Assembly (NCBI RefSeq): GCF_040719265.1
Contig: NZ_JBFDAH010000020.1
Span: 30,421 to 94,420 of the forward strand
Direction of reading: 5' to 3'
DNA: 64,000 nt
Source: Aliikangiella maris
GTDB lineage: Bacteria > Pseudomonadota > Gammaproteobacteria > Enterobacterales > Kangiellaceae
This document shows, piece after piece, positions 57,038 through 63,919 of this stretch. The notes beneath the pieces are model-generated. The model did not search any database and was not told the DNA's origin. It saw only the letters and a list, made by a program, of their open reading frames with translations. The position numbers were made by a program, and so were the translations under genes. Each line of letters opens with the position of its first letter. Position 1 is the first letter of the stretch.

Positions 57038-58405
57038 ATGAATAGTACTTCGGGGATGAATTCAACCGAGAAAAAAGCCGCCATTACATTAAGCAGTGTC
57101 TTTGCCTTACGCATGTTAGGACTCTTTATGTTGTTGCCGGTTTTCAGTTTGGCCGGTCAAAGTTTAATCGGCTATACGCCGGCACTGATTGGCCTGGCCA
57201 TTGGGGCTTATGGACTGACGCAAGCAATTTTTCAAATTCCGTTTGGTTGGCTATCCGATCGCTTTGGGCGTAAACCCATTATTATGACGGGTCTATTATT
57301 GTTTGCGTTAGGTAGTGTCGTTGCGGCCTTAAGTGACCATATTTACGGCGTTATTATTGGCCGTTTGCTACAAGGTTGCGGCGCAATTGCCAGTGCGGTG
57401 ATGGCTTTGGCTGCCGACTTATCGCGCGATGAACAGCGCACTAAAATTATGGCCAGCATTGGTATGAGTATTGGCGGTGCTTTTGCAATCGCCATGATAT
57501 TTGGACCGGGGCTGACCAGCTGGCTCGGACTCAGTGGCGTATTTTGGGCAATTGCCGTGTTAGCCGTGTTAGCTATATTGGTTATCTATTTTTTAACCCC
57601 CAATCCTGAGCATCAATTTATTCAGCGCGATGCGATTGCCAACAAACAGCAGTTTGCCAGTATTTTTAATGATGGCCAGTTAATGCGACTAAACTTTGGC
57701 ATTTTTACCCTGCACTTTTTACTCACGGCTTTCTTTGTAGCTTTTCCTATGCGGCTGCAGAATCTGGGTATCGACTTAGCGCAACATAGCTGGGTTTATC
57801 TAGCCACCATGCTAGGCGCAGTATGCTTAATGCTACCCTTCATTATTTATGCGGAGAAAAACCGGCAACATGCCCGAGTAATGCTGGCGGGCGTTTTATT
57901 GATTGGATTGATTCAATTAATGTTTGGGTTATTTGAAATGTCCATCTGGATTGTTGTTATGGCAATGATTCTTTATTTTGCCGGATTTAATCTATTAGAA
58001 GCGTTGCTTCCCTCAATGATTTCTCGAATTGCGCCTTTATCTGGCAAAGGAACCGCCTTAGGGGTTTATTCAACATCGCAGTTTTTAGGGGCCTTTTTAG
58101 GAGGGCCAGCCGCTGGGTTAGTAATGCAATTTTATGGTATCAATGGCATATACTTATTAGGTGCGGTGATGGCATTGATTTGGGCGGTTTGGCTGCTGGG
58201 ATTAAATAATCCGCCTGCAGTAAGTGCTTACACGCTCACTATGCCTGATGTAGCAAAAGACGCTTTTCCTTCTTTAGTGGCTGAATTAAAAGCAATTGAA
58301 GGCGTTTCCGAAGCCGTTGCACTACCTGAGGCAGGCGCAGTTTACCTGAAAGTTGATAAAAAGCAGCTTGATCCGAAGAGCCTTGAGAAATATAGTAGGC
58401 GTTAA
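57038..58405 (+). CDS. MFS transporter, YajR-like, with C-terminal YAM domain
   Basis: A 455-residue protein with 12 predicted membrane helices. The MFS motif A is GWLSDRFGRKPIIMTGLLLF; GRLLQGCGAIASAVMALAADLSRDEQR and GMSIGGAFAIAMIFGPGLTSWLG are typical of the YajR branch of drug-type antiporters. The last ~70 residues (VAKDAFPSLVAELKAIEGVSEAVALPEAG) form the ferredoxin-like YAM domain. Substrate unknown. The arrangement uvrA (divergent), MFS, ssb is common in gammaproteobacteria and supports the assignment. Two possible starts, 57038 and 57056; neither has a strong ribosome site. Confidence 0.9.
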   Translation: MNSTSGMNSTEKKAAITLSSVFALRMLGLFMLLPVFSLAGQSLIGYTPALIGLAIGAYGLTQAIFQIPFGWLSDRFGRKPIIMTGLLLFALGSVVAALSDHIYGVIIGRLLQGCGAIASAVMALAADLSRDEQRTKIMASIGMSIGGAFAIAMIFGPGLTSWLGLSGVFWAIAVLAVLAILVIYFLTPNPEHQFIQRDAIANKQQFASIFNDGQLMRLNFGIFTLHFLLTAFFVAFPMRLQNLGIDLAQHSWVYLATMLGAVCLMLPFIIYAEKNRQHARVMLAGVLLIGLIQLMFGLFEMSIWIVVMAMILYFAGFNLLEALLPSMISRIAPLSGKGTALGVYSTSQFLGAFLGGPAAGLVMQFYGINGIYLLGAVMALIWAVWLLGLNNPPAVSAYTLTMPDVAKDAFPSLVAELKAIEGVSEAVALPEAGAVYLKVDKKQLDPKSLEKYSRR

Positions 58406-58420
58406 CTTAGATTTTTTTGT

Positions 58421-58436
58421 ACAGATTTTAATCTGT
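58421..58436 (+). promoter_or_regulatory. Palindrome upstream of ssb
   Basis: ACAGATT TT AATCTGT (7-bp arms) sits 37 bp before the ssb start and 16 bp after the MFS stop. Its half sites face the opposite way from a LexA box (CTGT...ACAG). Operator or chance; its proximity to ssb makes it worth listing. Confidence 0.35.
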
Positions 58437-58472
58437 TATCGTTAATTCACAGATAATTGAGGAGTTACCCAA

Positions 58473-58961
58473 ATGGCTAGCCGAGGTATTAATAAGGTCA
58501 TTTTAATCGGAAATTTAGGTCAGGATCCCGAAGTCAGATATACCCCGAGTGGAAGCGCGGTAACCACATTAAATCTTGCAACCAGTGAAAGCTGGAAAGA
58601 TAAAAATACTGGACAAATGCAAGAAAAGACCGAATGGCACCGTATCTCTATTTTTGGCAAGTTAGCTGAAATTGCCGGAGAATACCTGCGCAAAGGTTCA
58701 CAAGTTTATATTGAAGGAAAATTACAAACCCGCAAATGGCAAGACAAACAAGGACAAGACCGCTATACCACAGAAGTTGTGGTTGACTTTAGTGGCGTAA
58801 TGCAAATGTTAGGTGGTCGCGGAGAAGGCGGTGGCGGTATGAATCAGGGAATGGGTGGAGGTATGAACCAAAACAGACCGCAGCAGCAACAGCAACCTCA
58901 GCAACAAGCGCCAATGGATTCTGGATTTGATGATTCATTTGACGATGATATTCCGTTTTAG
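58473..58961 (+). CDS. ssb: Single-stranded DNA-binding protein
   Basis: A 162-residue protein. The OB fold (residues ~5-112) carries INKVILIGNLGQDPEVRYTP, TTLNLATSESWKDKNTG and IEGKLQTRKWQDKQGQDRYTTEVVV. A Gly/Met/Asn/Gln-rich linker (GGGMNQGMGGGMNQN, then a Gln run) follows, and the acidic tip FDDDIPF closes the protein, the docking site for repair and replication partners. GAGG lies just upstream of the ATG. A rho-independent terminator follows, so ssb ends the transcript. Confidence 0.97.
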   Translation: MASRGINKVILIGNLGQDPEVRYTPSGSAVTTLNLATSESWKDKNTGQMQEKTEWHRISIFGKLAEIAGEYLRKGSQVYIEGKLQTRKWQDKQGQDRYTTEVVVDFSGVMQMLGGRGEGGGGMNQGMGGGMNQNRPQQQQQPQQQAPMDSGFDDSFDDDIPF

Positions 58962-58996
58962 AATTTACTTTTGAAATAGTGAATGATTAATTATTT

Positions 58997-59028
58997 AAAG
59001 CCCTTATCTTGAGGGCTTTTTTATTTTT
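58997..59028 (+). terminator. Rho-independent terminator after ssb
   Basis: 8-bp stem AAAGCCCT/AGGGCTTT, 7-nt loop, then a T-rich tract to 59028. Confidence 0.9.
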
Positions 59029-59437
59029 GTTATCGGAAAAACTTGAAGTTTTTTAGCGCTTTAACTTGCTTGATTTAGTTTGGATGTAAAAAATATTCAA
59101 ATTTTTAAAAGGATTTGCAACCTTGTTAGTCTAACTAAAATCTTAGTGGTTTTAGTTTGCCTGCTAATCATCAAAAACTTTTAATTAAAACGGAGAGAGG
59201 GAACCGCTCTATCACATACGTTAACATGAGTGAAACGCACCTTAAAAAATAAATAATTGCAAACTGGTTCACGAAATCAAATTAGTGAGAGAAATAATAC
59301 TTTGGTAGGATGTATTCATCACTAATCAGGCAAGGTGATAATTGTTTAGTTACCCGTGATATTTTGAATGTAGAGAAAGTATTCAAATATCAAAAAAAAT
59401 TGAAAAGTGAGTCAATTCTTAAAAAGGACTTAGCATC
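59029..59437. other. Region between ssb and the toxin locus
   Basis: About 400 bp. A dyad at ~59135-59157 (ACTAAAA...TTTTAGT) is visible. No gene, tRNA or attachment site is recognised, so the left border of the toxin locus is not marked by an obvious mobile-element end. Confidence 0.4.
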
Positions 59438-60643
59438 ATGTTATTCGACCCATTCTACGTCAGATCGCGCAGCCGCAGGCGCTTTTTATTTGCCCCTTAT
59501 TTTTTTGAAGCTAACCCCCTCGAATTTGAAATTAATACCGAATGTAAAACTCGTGATGATATTTTTATCAAGCAGTTTTTATGGCGACTGACCGACGAAC
59601 AAAACTTNNNNNNNNNNNNNNNNNNNCTCGAATTTGAAATTAATACCGAATGTAAAACTCGTGATGATATTTTTATCAAGCAGTTTTTATGGCGACTGAC
59701 CGACGAACAAAACTTTCCGCAGCACCTCTGGCGAATTGTCGAAAAAATTGGTCATTACCACGGTCTAACTATTCAGTCCTGGTATACCGAGGATGATGTC
59801 ATCGATGACTTAGTCCACCTCATCAAAATTCAAACGATTATAGTGTATAACTGTTTAATTCGAGATGAATATGAATTAGAGGGCTTCCTTGGTGATTATG
59901 GTTGGGGCGATAATCAAATTGAATACTTAGAGCGGTATCGTGCTGAAAATGGGGAGTATGATCCCAATTATTTTTGGCCATTGGAAGAATATTATAAATT
60001 GCTCGATACTAATCCCACCGCGGCAGGTATTGCTAAAAAGTTTCGTGAAAAGCATACGCGGCGGGTTGAGGCTGAGCGGCGATTGGTTGCTAATAAAGAA
60101 CAGTCAAAAGAGAAAACAACTTATGGTGCGGGAGTTGAACAATCAGAATATATTGGTGATAATGCTGAAGGTAATCGTACTGAGCAGGAAAAGGTTGTTC
60201 CAAACAACAATTCTTCTGTTTTTCCATTAAAGTTTGATAATTCAAGCGGAATAAAAACTTGGGAATCTCCCGCGGGACTGAAGTACGGTCCTGATCCTAG
60301 TCCGAATTTCGGAAATCGTATTCAGCATGTTCTAAATCATGCTGAGGATATTCCTAATCGACCAGGCAAGCACGGTGTATTTGACAGTCGTAAGGAAGCT
60401 CTGCAATTAACAGACGAAGCATGGAAGATGGTGCTTAGTGGAGACTCAAGCGTTATACACACGGTGAATCCAGCCAGAGGAAGAGCTCCAGCGCGTGATG
60501 TTTATCTTGTCCCTATGAATCAAAGAACGGGTTATGTCGGCGGGCAATGGGGTAATGCGAATGGTTTGCCGGAGGCTTCACATTTAAGACTAGTTATTGA
60601 GAATGGAAATAACGTTGTTAGTTCCTTCCCGGTTATACCCTAG
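59438..60643 (+). CDS. Polymorphic toxin: unrecognised N-terminal region plus EndoU/BECR-like C-terminal nuclease
   Basis: The ATG at 59438 has AAGGA 9 nt upstream. The frame is 401 residues, but positions 59519-59626 are probably an artefact (exact 89-nt duplication plus 19 Ns), so the real protein is likely 365 residues. The N-terminal part (MLFDPFYVRSRSRRRFLFAP, WRIVEKIGHYHG) matches no domain I know and has no signal peptide. A charged linker leads to VVPNN (Val254 in this frame), the toxin junction. The tip, IQHVLNHAEDIPNRPGKHGVFDS, then LTDEAWKMV and NQRTGYVGGQWGN...HLRLVIENG, resembles EndoU or related BECR-fold RNases, with His candidates in NHAED and GKHGVF. This is the only toxin in the locus with its own start. 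Confidence 0.75.
   Translation: MLFDPFYVRSRSRRRFLFAPYFFEANPLEFEINTECKTRDDIFIKQFLWRLTDEQNXXXXXXXLEFEINTECKTRDDIFIKQFLWRLTDEQNFPQHLWRIVEKIGHYHGLTIQSWYTEDDVIDDLVHLIKIQTIIVYNCLIRDEYELEGFLGDYGWGDNQIEYLERYRAENGEYDPNYFWPLEEYYKLLDTNPTAAGIAKKFREKHTRRVEAERRLVANKEQSKEKTTYGAGVEQSEYIGDNAEGNRTEQEKVVPNNNSSVFPLKFDNSSGIKTWESPAGLKYGPDPSPNFGNRIQHVLNHAEDIPNRPGKHGVFDSRKEALQLTDEAWKMVLSGDSSVIHTVNPARGRAPARDVYLVPMNQRTGYVGGQWGNANGLPEASHLRLVIENGNNVVSSFPVIP
59519..59715. repeat. 89-nt exact duplication around an N-gap (likely assembly artefact)
   Basis: Positions 59519-59607 and 59627-59715 are identical over 89 nt, with 19 Ns at 59608-59626 between them. The offset is 108 nt (36 codons), so the frame survives. This is what results when two overlapping contig ends are scaffolded instead of merged. 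Confidence 0.92.
60194..60207 (+). repeat. Toxin junction 1 (GTTGTTCCAAACAA), in the full-length toxin gene
   Basis: Encodes the end of VVPNN, just before the EndoU-like tip. The 3' 11 nt (GTTCCAAACAA, 60197-60207) recur at the head of three downstream cassettes in the same reading phase. Confidence 0.85.
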
Positions 60644-60651
60644 GAGAGTGT

Positions 60652-60942
60652 ATGTATTATCTTGAAGAAAATTGTACTGTATGCGGTGAGGGAATACTTG
60701 GATTCCTCAGATGTAGTGACGGGAAAAAAGTGGTTATCATGTGTGAAGAGTGTAACTCTGTGTGGATAAATCCGGTTGAAGTAGTAGATATGAATCCTAT
60801 ATATCCTGAGCCACCCGACTTTCTGCTCCCTGACTCAGAAATATCTATTAGTGGAGGGGATTCAGGATGGGCGTCTTTTGAAGAGATAAAGTCGGCGGGA
60901 ATGAGTGATTACGCAGATGAGGCTAGAAGTTACGAGCCGTAG
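60652..60942 (+). CDS. Probable immunity protein 1 (zinc ribbon)
   Basis: A 96-residue acidic protein 8 bp after the EndoU-like toxin, with AGGAGAG before its ATG. Two CxxC/CxxC-like pairs (CTVCGEG and CEECNSVW) suggest a zinc ribbon. The C-terminal half is acidic (DFLLPDSEISISGGDSGW, SYEP). The immediate coupling and acidic nature fit a cognate immunity protein that neutralises a basic RNase tip. No named immunity family recognised. Confidence 0.65.
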   Translation: MYYLEENCTVCGEGILGFLRCSDGKKVVIMCEECNSVWINPVEVVDMNPIYPEPPDFLLPDSEISISGGDSGWASFEEIKSAGMSDYADEARSYEP

Positions 60943-60957
60943 TGAATGTGCTGATTT

Positions 60958-60971
60958 GTTGTTCCAAACAA
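60958..60971 (+). repeat. Toxin junction 2 (GTTGTTCCAAACAA)
   Basis: Same 14 nt as in junction 1, following an in-frame TGA at 60952-60954, so translation of the next tip cannot read through from upstream. It reads VVPNK. Confidence 0.85.
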
Positions 60972-61446
60972 AATAAATCCTGATCATTTAAAGTTAGTAA
61001 CAAGCCATCCAAATGCTCACTCATTAAGTGTTCATGGTGGGAGTGTTACTGATGGCGCGTTAATGTATCGCGCCAAAACAGCTGTTAAACCAAATGGAGA
61101 CGTTGGCCCTTCAGTTCCCCCATTATCATCGGCATTTCATAGTGATGAATTGTTGGTTTTCGCAGACCAGGCAGTCAGAAATGGAGGAGCCCTGCAGAAA
61201 GCGATTGCACGTCAACCCAATCAGTCAGTGGTCAGAGTGACAATTGATGATGCAGGCGATTTAGGTGCAGATTTGGGGAGAGGGTTTAAACGAGTTTATG
61301 GTTCTGGAAATAAAGCAAAGAACCTTGAAACACATGGGGCGCCGGTACGAGTCGATAACTTACGGAGTGTAGAGGGAGTTTACATGTTCAATCCAAGCAA
61401 AAATGTTTGGGAAACAATCACGATATTCCCAGCTCCATTGCCATAG
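60961..61446 (+). CDS. Orphan toxin tip 2 (unrecognised family)
   Basis: An open frame from VPNK to the stop, 161 residues, without its own ribosome site; the first ATG is internal (61063). Features: SHPNAHSLSVHGGSVTDGAL, RAKTAVKPNGDVGPSVPPLSS, LLVFADQAVRNGGALQKAI, VRVTIDDAGDLGADLGRG and GVYMFNPSKNVWETITIFP. The HGGxVTD...RAxTxVxPxG start and the hydrophobic closing strand give it the look of a small secreted RNase or ADP-ribosylating domain, but I cannot name it. It is expected to be silent until recombined behind the full N-terminus. It is followed 10 bp later by its own immunity gene. Confidence 0.65.
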   Translation, partial: VPNKINPDHLKLVTSHPNAHSLSVHGGSVTDGALMYRAKTAVKPNGDVGPSVPPLSSAFHSDELLVFADQAVRNGGALQKAIARQPNQSVVRVTIDDAGDLGADLGRGFKRVYGSGNKAKNLETHGAPVRVDNLRSVEGVYMFNPSKNVWETITIFPAPLP

Positions 61447-61456
61447 GATACAGAAA

Positions 61457-61729
61457 ATGAAATATACAAATATTGTTCATATGTTGAAGACTGTTTTTGT
61501 TGCAGATTTTAGCTTTCCTGAAGACATGGCTATTAGTCTATACACGGAGAGCTTAAAAAATAGTGATAAATTGAATGAAATGAAGAGTGAGCTTGAAGAA
61601 GCATTTTGTGATGAATCTCTTTCTTGGAAAAAGATGCTTTTAAATGATGAATATGAAGTTATGGACTTTGATACAGAAGAGGAGGCGAAAGCTTACGCTA
61701 AACGAGTGCTCTGGGATCCCATTATGTAG
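61457..61729 (+). CDS. Probable immunity protein 2 (CdiI-like)
   Basis: ATG at 61457 with AGGA 8 nt upstream; 90 residues. It is helical and acidic: MKYTNIVHMLKTVFVADFSF, MKSELEEAFCDESLSWKKML, YEVMDFDTEEEAKAYAKRVL. The pattern (short N-terminal helix, DESLSWKKML, a closing xDTEEEAxAYA helix) resembles contact-dependent growth inhibition immunity proteins; this is a likeness only. Its TAG stop (61727-61729) shares its G with the next junction. Confidence 0.6.
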   Translation: MKYTNIVHMLKTVFVADFSFPEDMAISLYTESLKNSDKLNEMKSELEEAFCDESLSWKKMLLNDEYEVMDFDTEEEAKAYAKRVLWDPIM

Positions 61730-61739
61730 TTCCAAACAA
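61729..61739 (+). repeat. Toxin junction 3 (GTTCCAAACAA)
   Basis: Starts on the last base of the immunity 2 stop (TAGTTCCAAACAAG) and reads VPNK in the frame of the nucleotidyltransferase tip. Confidence 0.85.
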
Positions 61740-62223
61740 GTTGATTACTTCGCCTACAACTATCAAAACAAATGGGTTAGCAGAACAAGTGTCACACTTA
61801 GCTGAGATGGTTCCAGGTATGAGCAATAAACAAGCTACAGCTTTATTGGAAGCTGCTTTTGATCCAAGAAAACCCGTGGAAGTTGTTATTGGGGGGAGTC
61901 GAGTTAGGAATTTCTTTGGCAAAGGAGAGTTCAGACTAGACAGTGATTTAGATATTGGTTTCAATGCCAAAATGAAAAATAGCCAAATTGATAGAATACT
62001 AAACTCTTTCGATGAAGCTGGTGATCTAGTATCTGAGAGAGGCGTCAAGATATTCGCTGGCAATAAACCACCAAGCGGGATTATCGAATCTCCACAGGAA
62101 TTTTTCCAACGGTCAGGTATACGAGAATTTCCCCCTTCAAGAGCGGGTGAGCCTTTTGGGCCTTCAGGTTATATTTCTATAAATCCTGATGGAACGATCA
62201 CCCTAGTTCCACCAGGAATGTAA
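61729..62223 (+). CDS. Orphan toxin tip 3: minimal nucleotidyltransferase
   Basis: 164 residues from the junction. The centre reads VEVVIGGSRVRNFFGKGEF then LDSDLDIGF: GGS plus the DxD metal pair of the polymerase-beta-type nucleotidyltransferase fold (GS-x(10-14)-DxD). The N-terminal part (SHLAEMVPGMSNKQATALLEAA) is helical. Such tips transfer nucleotides to a target tRNA or protein, or make a signalling nucleotide; the substrate is not visible. It has no start signal and is an orphan cassette. The immunity gene begins 9 bp after it. Confidence 0.75.
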   Translation, partial: VPNKLITSPTTIKTNGLAEQVSHLAEMVPGMSNKQATALLEAAFDPRKPVEVVIGGSRVRNFFGKGEFRLDSDLDIGFNAKMKNSQIDRILNSFDEAGDLVSERGVKIFAGNKPPSGIIESPQEFFQRSGIREFPPSRAGEPFGPSGYISINPDGTITLVPPGM

Positions 62224-62232
62224 GGAATCAAA

Positions 62233-62676
62233 ATGAATATTTCTAACGACAACATTAGTGATTTCAATGTCAAAGTAAACGAGATGGGCTTTGGAAAGCC
62301 CATCTCTGAAGATGAGTCAATTAGCTTCGCTTTATCAATTGGCTTTGAAAACATCTTAGAAAAATTTTCTGAGTATTTTAATGATTTTATAGAGCGGGAG
62401 GCGGAAGACCCAGAACCGGATGAATACTTGGATGGAGTATACTTGGAACTTAAGCGCGCAGGGTTTCCTGATCTAGAAAACATAATTGACAGCCACTTAG
62501 ATTTGTTTTGTCGGCTAGTTTCTGAAGAATTAAGGTCAGAATTTCTTGGATATGTACTAGGCACTGCTAACAGAGCTGAAGATAAATCTCTATTTGTTAT
62601 TCAATCCTTAAATAACTTAGAAGCTAAAGGTAGTTATATATTTTGCGAAGGAGTGGGTTATCTTATAAATAAGTAG
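62233..62676 (+). CDS. Probable immunity protein 3
   Basis: AAGGA lies before the ATG; 147 residues. Strongly acidic and helical (PISEDESISFALSIGFENILEKF, EREAEDPEPDEYLDGVYLELKRAGFPDL, LFCRLVSEELRSEFLGYVLG). No named family recognised. Immediate position after the nucleotidyltransferase tip marks it as the cognate immunity protein. Its TAG (62674-62676) shares its last base with junction 4. Confidence 0.65.
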   Translation: MNISNDNISDFNVKVNEMGFGKPISEDESISFALSIGFENILEKFSEYFNDFIEREAEDPEPDEYLDGVYLELKRAGFPDLENIIDSHLDLFCRLVSEELRSEFLGYVLGTANRAEDKSLFVIQSLNNLEAKGSYIFCEGVGYLINK

Positions 62677-62686
62677 TTCCAAACAA
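62676..62686 (+). repeat. Toxin junction 4 (GTTCCAAACAA)
   Basis: Abuts the immunity 3 stop (TAGTTCCAAACAAC) and reads VPNN, in frame with the RelA/SpoT-like tip. Confidence 0.85.
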
Positions 62687-63263
62687 CTTTAAATCGATAT
62701 ATGGAAAGGCTCCTGCTGTGAAAGTTGAAATAGATGCGATGGCAGATGACATTGCATCCATGTTTGGTGGGCAAGTAGCCAAAGCTCCGATAAAGTCACA
62801 GGAGCGCGCAATTCAAAAAATCATGAATGATTATGGCGGTGACGCAACAAGGATTAAAGATCTTTCAAGAAATACCATCATTGTATCTCCAGATAAAATG
62901 GATGCGGTAGTTGCAGAGTTAGCTAAACGAGGCGCAAGTGTGAAAGTAATCAATGGTGCGACAGATCCTCTTGGTTATAGCGGTGTTAACTCAACTATAA
63001 AGACTCAAGCCGGAATTTTCGGCGAGGTACAAGTAAATACACCAGCTATGATTTACGCAAAAGAATCTGAAGCTATGGCGAGAGTGTTATTAGGAGACGA
63101 CTTATATAGTTCGATAGCTTCAAGATCTGGTATTGCAGGGGGGCAAGGTCATAAATTTTATGAGCAATGGCGAGTACTGAATCCAGCGAGTACACAGGCA
63201 CAGTCGATAGCGGATCAAAGCCGTGCTTATTATGAAGCTATTAGGAGGGCCAATGGCTATTAA
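62676..63263 (+). CDS. Orphan toxin tip 4: RelA/SpoT-type nucleotidyltransferase
   Basis: 195 residues. ERAIQKIMNDYGGDATRIKD then SRNTIIV, GYSGVNSTIKT, and FGEVQVNTPAMIYAKESEA follow the order of the (p)ppGpp synthetase domain (RxKD..RxxI, YRSxH region, ExQ(I/V)xT). The usual Tyr-Arg-Ser-x-His is here GYSGVN, so the chemistry may be altered. Related secreted enzymes such as Tas1 deplete ATP by making (p)ppApp, and the ToxSAS toxins pyrophosphorylate tRNA or make alarmones. No start codon with a ribosome site is seen. The next gene overlaps its 3' end by 11 bp. Confidence 0.75.
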   Translation, partial: VPNNFKSIYGKAPAVKVEIDAMADDIASMFGGQVAKAPIKSQERAIQKIMNDYGGDATRIKDLSRNTIIVSPDKMDAVVAELAKRGASVKVINGATDPLGYSGVNSTIKTQAGIFGEVQVNTPAMIYAKESEAMARVLLGDDLYSSIASRSGIAGGQGHKFYEQWRVLNPASTQAQSIADQSRAYYEAIRRANGY

Positions 63264-63477
63264 TAAAGGCGAGTTGTTTTCTCGACAAGATGTATATATT
63301 GACTATCCATTTGAGGAAGTGATGTATCGCTGGGATCATAAAACTGAAAAAATTTATGTTAAGTTTTATGGTGAAGAAGAGAAAAGTGAGCCAGTCCTTT
63401 ACGATAACAGATTATTTAACGATGCGTTACTGTCAGGGCAGGAAGTTACAAAAAAAGTTTATATGCGAGGAAAGTAA
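63253..63477 (+). CDS. Small protein in the RelA/SpoT cassette (candidate immunity)
   Basis: ATG at 63253 overlaps the toxin by 11 bp; AGGAGG sits 4 nt upstream, a very strong site. 74 residues: MAINKGELFSRQD, YPFEEVMYRWDHKTEK, VKFYGEEEKSEPVLYDN. Beta-rich and acidic, no known family. Its own strong ribosome site indicates expression independent of the silent toxin tip. Either it or the following hydrolase could be the immunity factor. Confidence 0.6.
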   Translation: MAINKGELFSRQDVYIDYPFEEVMYRWDHKTEKIYVKFYGEEEKSEPVLYDNRLFNDALLSGQEVTKKVYMRGK

Positions 63478-63864
63478 TTGAGTAACTTAGATAAAGCGAT
63501 TGAGATTGCAACCAAAGTACACGCTGGTCAGCTTGATAAAGCTGGCCAGCCGTATATTTTGCATCCGCTTAGATTGATGTTTAAGTTTGAAACTGAAGTA
63601 GAAATGATTGTTGCTGTTATGCACGACGTTATTGAGGACAGTAACTTCTCACTCGAAGACCTGAATATTCAGGGGTTTTCGAACGAGGTAATTGAAGCCA
63701 TTAATTGTTTGACAAAAAAAGATGGTGAAGATTATAAAGCGTTTGTTTTGAGAGTTTCTAAAAATCAATTGGCAAAAAAAATTAAAATTGAGGATATTAA
63801 AGACAATTTGAATCTAACTAGGTTAGAAGAGATTACTGATAAAGATTTACAGAGAGTCGAATAA
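63478..63864 (+). CDS. Small alarmone hydrolase (HD domain, MESH1/SpoT-like)
   Basis: TTG start at 63478, directly after the previous TAA; AGGA lies 6 nt upstream. 128 residues with the HD-hydrolase signature of SpoT/MESH1: KVHAGQLDKAGQPYILHPLRL (first His), MHDVIEDS (HDxxED), and KIEDIKDNLNLTRL (the final Asp). These enzymes remove pyrophosphate from (p)ppGpp or (p)ppApp using Mn2+. It has the length and motifs of known small alarmone hydrolases. Placed next to a synthetase-type toxin, it is likely to act as an enzymatic antidote rather than an unrelated housekeeping gene. Confidence 0.82.
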   Translation: MSNLDKAIEIATKVHAGQLDKAGQPYILHPLRLMFKFETEVEMIVAVMHDVIEDSNFSLEDLNIQGFSNEVIEAINCLTKKDGEDYKAFVLRVSKNQLAKKIKIEDIKDNLNLTRLEEITDKDLQRVE

Positions 63865-63919
63865 AAATAAGGGGTCAATCCTATTTTAAAATATATAAAA
63901 TCTAAGCTATATTATTGTC

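Noticed and set aside
58421..58436. LexA (SOS) box before ssb
   Set aside because: The palindrome is ACAG...CTGT, the inverse of the CTGT...ACAG consensus, with the wrong spacing.
59310..59591. 93-residue plus-strand frame overlapping the toxin start
   Set aside because: Runs out of phase through the toxin gene, which has a better ribosome site and recognisable linkage to the locus.
59519..59715. A genuine tandem repeat in the toxin N-terminal region
   Set aside because: Exact identity on both sides of Ns fits contig overlap better than a biological duplication.
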